Position numbers and translations under genes: made by a program. The notes below the pieces were generated by a model. The model made no database searches. It saw nothing but the letters and a program-made list of their open reading frames with translations, and was not told the DNA's origin. This document shows, piece by piece, positions 59,294-64,000 of a stretch of 64,000 nucleotides of DNA. This DNA comes from Hirudinaria manillensis (lineage: Eukaryota > Annelida > Clitellata > Hirudinida > Hirudinidae). The DNA lies in assembly GCA_034509925.1 (NCBI GenBank), contig CM067529.1, positions 5,835,001 through 5,899,000 on the forward strand, written 5' to 3'. How positions within the stretch are numbered: the stretch's first letter is position 1; every line of letters begins with the position of its first letter.

Positions 59294-60265
59294 TCCGTCT
59301 AAAACAAAACTGCAGTTAACCACGAAAGCGGCATTTACAATTCAGAAATGAATAGCCTCACAAAAACGATTAGGCTGCTTCCGTGAATCAACAACAATGA
59401 CAGATATTTGTGAAAAGAAAAAAAACAGATGTCGAAATGTATCCAATGTTGTCAAATTTAATTGACGGAGTACCAAAAAGTTTAAATCGTAGCTGGCTTT
59501 ACTTCATCATTGCTGCTGTTTTTTTTGTTACGATATTGAAGGAAAAAAACTGCATACATTGTACATAAATAAGATATATTTTTAAACATTTTTAATACGT
59601 TTTATCAGTTATACATCATTTTTTACTTTGCAATTTAAATTTGAGCATTTGAGAATGCTTCCAAAGTTGTCTGCAGAGTTTCGCTATACAAATTTTAAAT
59701 TAAAATTCCGATTGCATTAATTATTTTTCCAACAGTGTGATTACTTTTTCCAAATGTTTAGGCTTGCATATAGCTTCTAAGCTTAAGATTAACATTTTAA
59801 CAAGGACGTCTTTTCGGCTTTTCCGGGGAGAGTGGGAGTAAGAGGGAAAGCCAACCAACCAAGCCATCCGACAGCCTGCTCACCATTTTTTGCTTCTCAA
59901 CTTTTGAGTTTTGTTACTAACACTGGACGATTTGCCAATTGCCTCGACGGGTCGAAAAAAAAGTGCTTCACGGGCAGTGCTTTACCACCCCACCTTATAA
60001 AATCAAAACCCTTCAAAATATTTCTGGGTGTGCCCCTGATTGGGAAGCAAATTCTAGATGCATTTGAAATATCATTTTCCAACCAATATAAACTTGGAAA
60101 AGTTGTAATTTACTCAATCTAATGCATATTAAGTAGCAATGAATATGAACATTAAGAGTCAGCTATTGAAATTTCGGCAGCTAACATGCTTACGAGGAAG
60201 TATAAGAGCACAACACCTGTGCGATAAGTGACAAGTCTGAAGTTTGAGGACTTCGCTAAATAGCG
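59294..60265. promoter_or_regulatory. Divergent upstream region of CAMSAP and CPTP
   Basis: About 970 bp between two divergent start codons; both promoters should lie here. A modest GC-richer patch with CT runs sits at 59805-60060. An open frame at 59832-60122 has no recognisable domain. No named promoter element is clear. Confidence 0.4.
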
Positions 60266-61249
60266 ATGAACGAAGTTTCCACAAAGATTGATCTCGATCA
60301 AATTTCAAATCACTTAGAAGCTTGTGTTTCAAATGATTTCATTGATAGCGTCAAGTTAGATGAATATATATTTGCTTTCAGAGGTATCAACAGGTGACAT
60401 TCAATTTAAAATAATTACTGCTCTAATTGTATCTTATAAAATATGTTATCAAGCTATTACTGGTCCAAGATTCTTTTTGATATCATAATGTTGTAATGTC
60501 TTTCAGATTTTTCGATAAACTCGGATCTATATTTAAATTCGTCAAAGACGACGTAGAATCAAAATGCATTATATTAGAAAAACACTTCCGGGGTCCTGAT
60601 GGGATGCACTACAAAACGGTCCTGGACATGGTTACATTTGAAATTTCTCATGGATTAATTACTGCACAAGATCTAAAATTAGAAGAAGCGTTTGTTAACA
60701 ATGTACTGAAATCAAAAGAAACAAAATCATCAAAAATAAATCCGAAGCAAAATGGATGCACAAGTTGTAATGAAGAAAACCATGGATACGACAAAAGTTG
60801 TCAAGATCCCCTGTACGAAGTATTACCATCTGGTAGTCGGACTTTACTTCGACTACACAGGTTACTTTAATGAGTTTTCAACATTTTTAGATGTCGAATT
60901 TAGATAAATATCTTTAAATTACTAACACAGGGCCATGAATTTTATCATCCAACTATTTCCCACGTTGCTTAAATGCGATCCAAATGAGACTTCTAGTATC
61001 AAGGTTGACGTAAAAAGGCTTTATGATGATACTTTGGCCAAGTTCCATCCATGGATTGTCAGGAAAGCTGTTCATTTAGCTCTTCTAGCTGCTTGTCCCT
61101 CAAGAGAGAAATTGTTATCTTTAGTACAATATGATGGGTCATTGAATGATATCACAGGGAAATGTGAACGTTATAGCCACTTTGGCGAAAAGGTCTTAAC
61201 TAAAGTACAGAGTATCTATGAAACTCATGGAATTCTAAATCTGCCCTAG
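60266..61249 (+). CDS. CPTP: Ceramide-1-phosphate transfer protein (GLTP fold)
   Basis: Three exons in phase: 60266-60393, 60507-60860, 60931-61249; 266 residues. GLTP-fold proteins carry single sphingolipids between membranes in the cytosol; CPTP members move ceramide-1-phosphate from the Golgi. Key residues are in place: KDDVESK carries the Asp and Lys of the head-group site, SRTLLRLHRAMNF carries the two Args, and FHPWIVRKAV the His. The end ETHGILNLP matches the family C-terminus. Compared with the 214-residue human protein there is an extra hydrophilic, cysteine-containing insert of some 35-40 residues before SRTLLRLHR (KSKETKSSKINPKQNGC and onward). It is read in one exon with no stop, so I treat it as coding. 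The gene converges with FAF2. Confidence 0.92.
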
Positions 61250-61742
61250 TCTAATTATGACATTCTTTAATGAGATTTGACTTATAAACAATCTATATGC
61301 AATCATGAGGATAATTTTTATCAATTTCTAGGACATTTAATAATGCTATTTCTGATGCTAATGGTAAGATTTTTGCAAATTCATCAGAAAGCTTAGATTA
61401 AACATTTTTTATCTATGCATAACAAGCCCTATTTCAACATTCTAATATTTTAACTTATAAAATCCAATAAACCAACATGAAAGATTGCTCAATATAGAGC
61501 ATTTCTAAAATGGGAAAAACCCTCAAAACTCAACAAATAGTACTTGATAATTTTGAGAAATTCCATCATGTCGATCATAACGAATAATGAAATTTTTAAG
61601 AATTTTCTCAGATGCAATCTCATTTTCTAAGTCTTCCCTCTAAGTCTTTAGAACAACTGATTTGAAAGTGTCATCAGACTAATTGTTGGCATTTTATTTA
61701 CAATCAATGCTTTGTTATCAGGGTGTACCTGCTCAAAAACTT
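61250..61742. other. Intergenic between convergent CPTP and FAF2
   Basis: Contains the 3' ends of both genes. AT-rich, with nothing else recognisable. Confidence 0.6.
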
Positions 61743-63976
61743 TCATAATTCATTTACAAAAAGTGTTTCAGTCTTCCCAAAATTAAATTCTTCAAATGTT
61801 TGCATGGAACTAGGAGAATTTGGGTCACAAGGCACCAGTCGTCTTGGAAAAGTTGCCACTATTTCAAAGTCATCAGGACATGCTTCTTGGAGACATGCAA
61901 AGGCATAGAGTTGCTGAAATTTCAATAAAATACTCTCAAACGAAATCGGCATATTCCGAAAATGGACTAAACTAATATAAAATACTTCAAAGTATTAGGT
62001 ATTCAAAGTGTTATCTTGGTTTCATTAGTACCTGTAATGGGTGCTTCTTACTAAATCTCCTTTCAAGTCTTGTGCCATTACCAAATCTAAGTAGAATTCT
62101 GATATTGTCTCCTTGCAGACCATCTGGCTCAGGGAGTAGCTTTGACCTCATTTCATCTTTAATCTTTTCCTTCTCCTAAGTTAAAGTTGTAAACACTTGT
62201 TCCACTTTGCAAATAATGAATTTTGCATTATTTTATATCTTAATGCTTCAGCGCTGTTAATGTTTAAGTACTCTCATCGAGTACCACTTACAAGTAGTCT
62301 CTGCTTTTCTTCTTCAACTTGTTTTCTTTCCTGCTCTTCCTTTTCTCTCCTAAGTGCTTCCTGGTATGTAATTAAGATACTATTAAGACGATCGTTGGAA
62401 TTTTTCAAGTGTTTTTAAACATTAACAAATCTTTTTTACATGTCATGAACACAACCTTTCTGCGGTCAGCTGAAAGTGATCGATTATATTCTTCATCTTG
62501 TGAAAGTCTTATTAGTCGGGCTGCATCTCTTTCCTGTCTTTTATACAAGTATATACAATTAATACAACAAATTAGGCAACAAAACAAGAGCTTAAAGTCG
62601 ACCAGGCAGAGCTATGTTTCAATTTTGTATTAATTATACACACGACATATATGCCAATGCATAACCAGCTCTCTGTTTTATAAATATTTACACTTAATTT
62701 ATGTTACCCACACATGCTTGGTGTATTCATTAACATAATTTCATACAATAGTTATCAACTCTATAACAAATACCAAACCCAAACAGTCAGTTGACATACT
62801 TGTCAATTTTTGCTTCATCCATATGTATCTGATTGTCATTCATAACCCTCAACATTTTTGCCCTCAGCTCTGCATGACCTGAAATGTAAATGTTGTTATT
62901 TTATATTCCAAATATATTAGGCATTAGTAAGGCTTTCAGTTTCTTTGTCTGCCTTTCTTGGACCCAAGGAACTAACCAATTTCACAACCAGGAAGCTTAA
63001 GAAGAATTATTGGTTGGTTATGCTTGAAGCCAATAAGGGCAAGAAAAGGGAAGATTCTTGCTCTCAGGGTTTGGCAAACTAAAATTAAAACGTTAAACTA
63101 AAATTATAACATTAGTTTATAATTTCAAAACTATTAAAAATGTCTAAAAAGCTCACAGAACCTCGTCTGCCCTCACTTGTCTGCAAGGAACATGCCCACA
63201 GCTTGCATTCAGAAGATTCAAAAAAGTTACCATCATTTAAATGATGCAAGGTTGACCTTAAAATAGAAATTAGTTAATATATATATATATGATACCAGAA
63301 CTTACTGAATGTTATTCAATAACCCAAAATTCAAATTCAAAAATTAACTAGGAATTAACTTATTAATTAACTAATTAACTTGTTGAAGTCCTTGATTATC
63401 TAATTGAAAAGATCAAAGAGATTACCTGCAGAAATTGAGACACTGGTCATCACTATTGTCATGCAAGTAAATCAAAGCATAATTGGGCTGCTTTTTCAAT
63501 GATTCCATTAGATCACCATAAGTGCAGCGTTCTAGGGGGAGGGATCTCTTCTGGCTTCCCTCACTTATTACATCATGAATTGAAGAATCAAGATAATCAC
63601 AGAATCCTTGGACTTCCAACGAAGGATCTGTTTCTGAAGGTTAATAAAACGATTAAATAACGTGGAGGCACTTCCAACACTGAGATGTTTCAAGTGCAAC
63701 ACTTAAAACTCTCATGTCAGCCTAAATTATTTTCGAGATATTAATACAATGTAAATCATTTAGAAGAAGTGCTTACCTTTAAAAGCATTCAATACAGCAC
63801 ATTCTGCAAAACAAACCAATTCAATAAATTAGTTTATCACCATTAAAAATATTTTAGTGAAACTAACTTGAGCTCTTCAGAGCATTCCAGAGAAAAAAAA
63901 GTATTTCAAGAATGGGGGATAGGATCCAGACAATCAATGTTTTTAAGTTATACATGGCTAAATTTGTGGGTTGGAG
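61743..63976 (-). CDS. FAF2: FAS-associated factor 2 / UBXD8 (5' end beyond the window)
   Basis: Ten exons in phase (minus): 63976-63868, 63803-63777, 63633-63426, 63256-63162, 63078-62977, 62878-62796, 62533-62456, 62360-62292, 62175-62032, 61913-61743; 361 residues. The N-terminal UBA exons lie past 64000. FAF2 is an ER and lipid-droplet hairpin protein that recruits the p97/VCP ATPase for ER-associated degradation. Seen here: the membrane hairpin (IVWILSPILEILFFLWNALK); the UAS thioredoxin-like domain (YALIYLHDNSDDQCLNFCR, CKLWACSLQTSEGRR, RARIFPFLALIGF); a charged coiled coil (EALRREKEEQERKQVEEEKQ); and the C-terminal UBX domain with IRILLRFGNGTRLERRF, the p97-contact loop ATFPRRLVPC, and TETLFVNEL at the stop. 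The donor at 62795 (gtcaac) is non-standard but is the only one that keeps the frame. Confidence 0.93.
63274..63290. repeat. (TA)n microsatellite
   Basis: Short run of alternating TA in a FAF2 intron. Confidence 0.9.
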
Positions 63977-64000
63977 CTGGAAGAAATATGTGATATTCAA

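Overview
This is an AT-rich, intron-bearing animal (metazoan) nuclear region. It carries metazoan families such as CAMSAP/Patronin, alpha-arrestins with PPxY motifs, an insulin-receptor-type tyrosine kinase, BSDC1 and FAF2. A PAN/apple plus chitin-binding (CBM14-like) gene points to an invertebrate, probably a protostome. I cannot name the species or phylum. No CRISPR array, operon or bacterial feature is visible. Exon limits were placed by reading splice sites and checking that the reading phase is kept across every intron; most sites are GT-AG.

Layout. 0.2-1.8 kb: 3' half of a divergent insulin-receptor-like kinase. 2.6-7.7 kb: RSL1D1 (minus) and BSDC1 (plus), head to head across 282 bp. 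7.9-13.0 kb: four tandem minus-strand genes for the spliceosomal protein SmD3. 15.2-20.0, 23.5-26.5 and 40.9-46.2 kb: three alpha-arrestin genes (called A, C, B here). C keeps three PPxY motifs; A and B are near-identical copies that have lost them. 20.9-22.0 kb: membrane-protein gene whose tail is written by a hexanucleotide microsatellite. 28.1-29.3 kb: secreted PAN/chitin-binding gene. 30.3-36.7 kb: an unrecognised single-pass membrane glycoprotein with at least 14 exons, almost all joined by phase-1 introns, hosting a LINE ORF1 remnant. 37.0-50.9 kb: a rearranged block X-Y-X'. X and X' are two copies of one segment running from inside a small 'FDIAH'-type gene to inside CAMSAP. Y, lying between them, is the second copy of the arrestin-A segment. 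49.9-59.3 kb: intact 15-exon CAMSAP (minus). 60.3-61.2 kb: CPTP, a lipid-transfer protein (plus). 61.7 kb to the window end: FAF2/UBXD8 (minus, 5' end outside the window).

The recognised genes are mostly housekeeping (splicing, nucleolar, ER-associated degradation, lipid transfer, microtubule minus ends) and show no shared pathway. The interest lies in gene-family change: the SmD3 array, arrestin copies without ubiquitin-ligase docking motifs, a kinase with altered catalytic and activation loops, and a duplication with readable breakpoints. The best candidates for undescribed biology are the phase-1-intron membrane glycoprotein and the PPxY-less arrestin pair.
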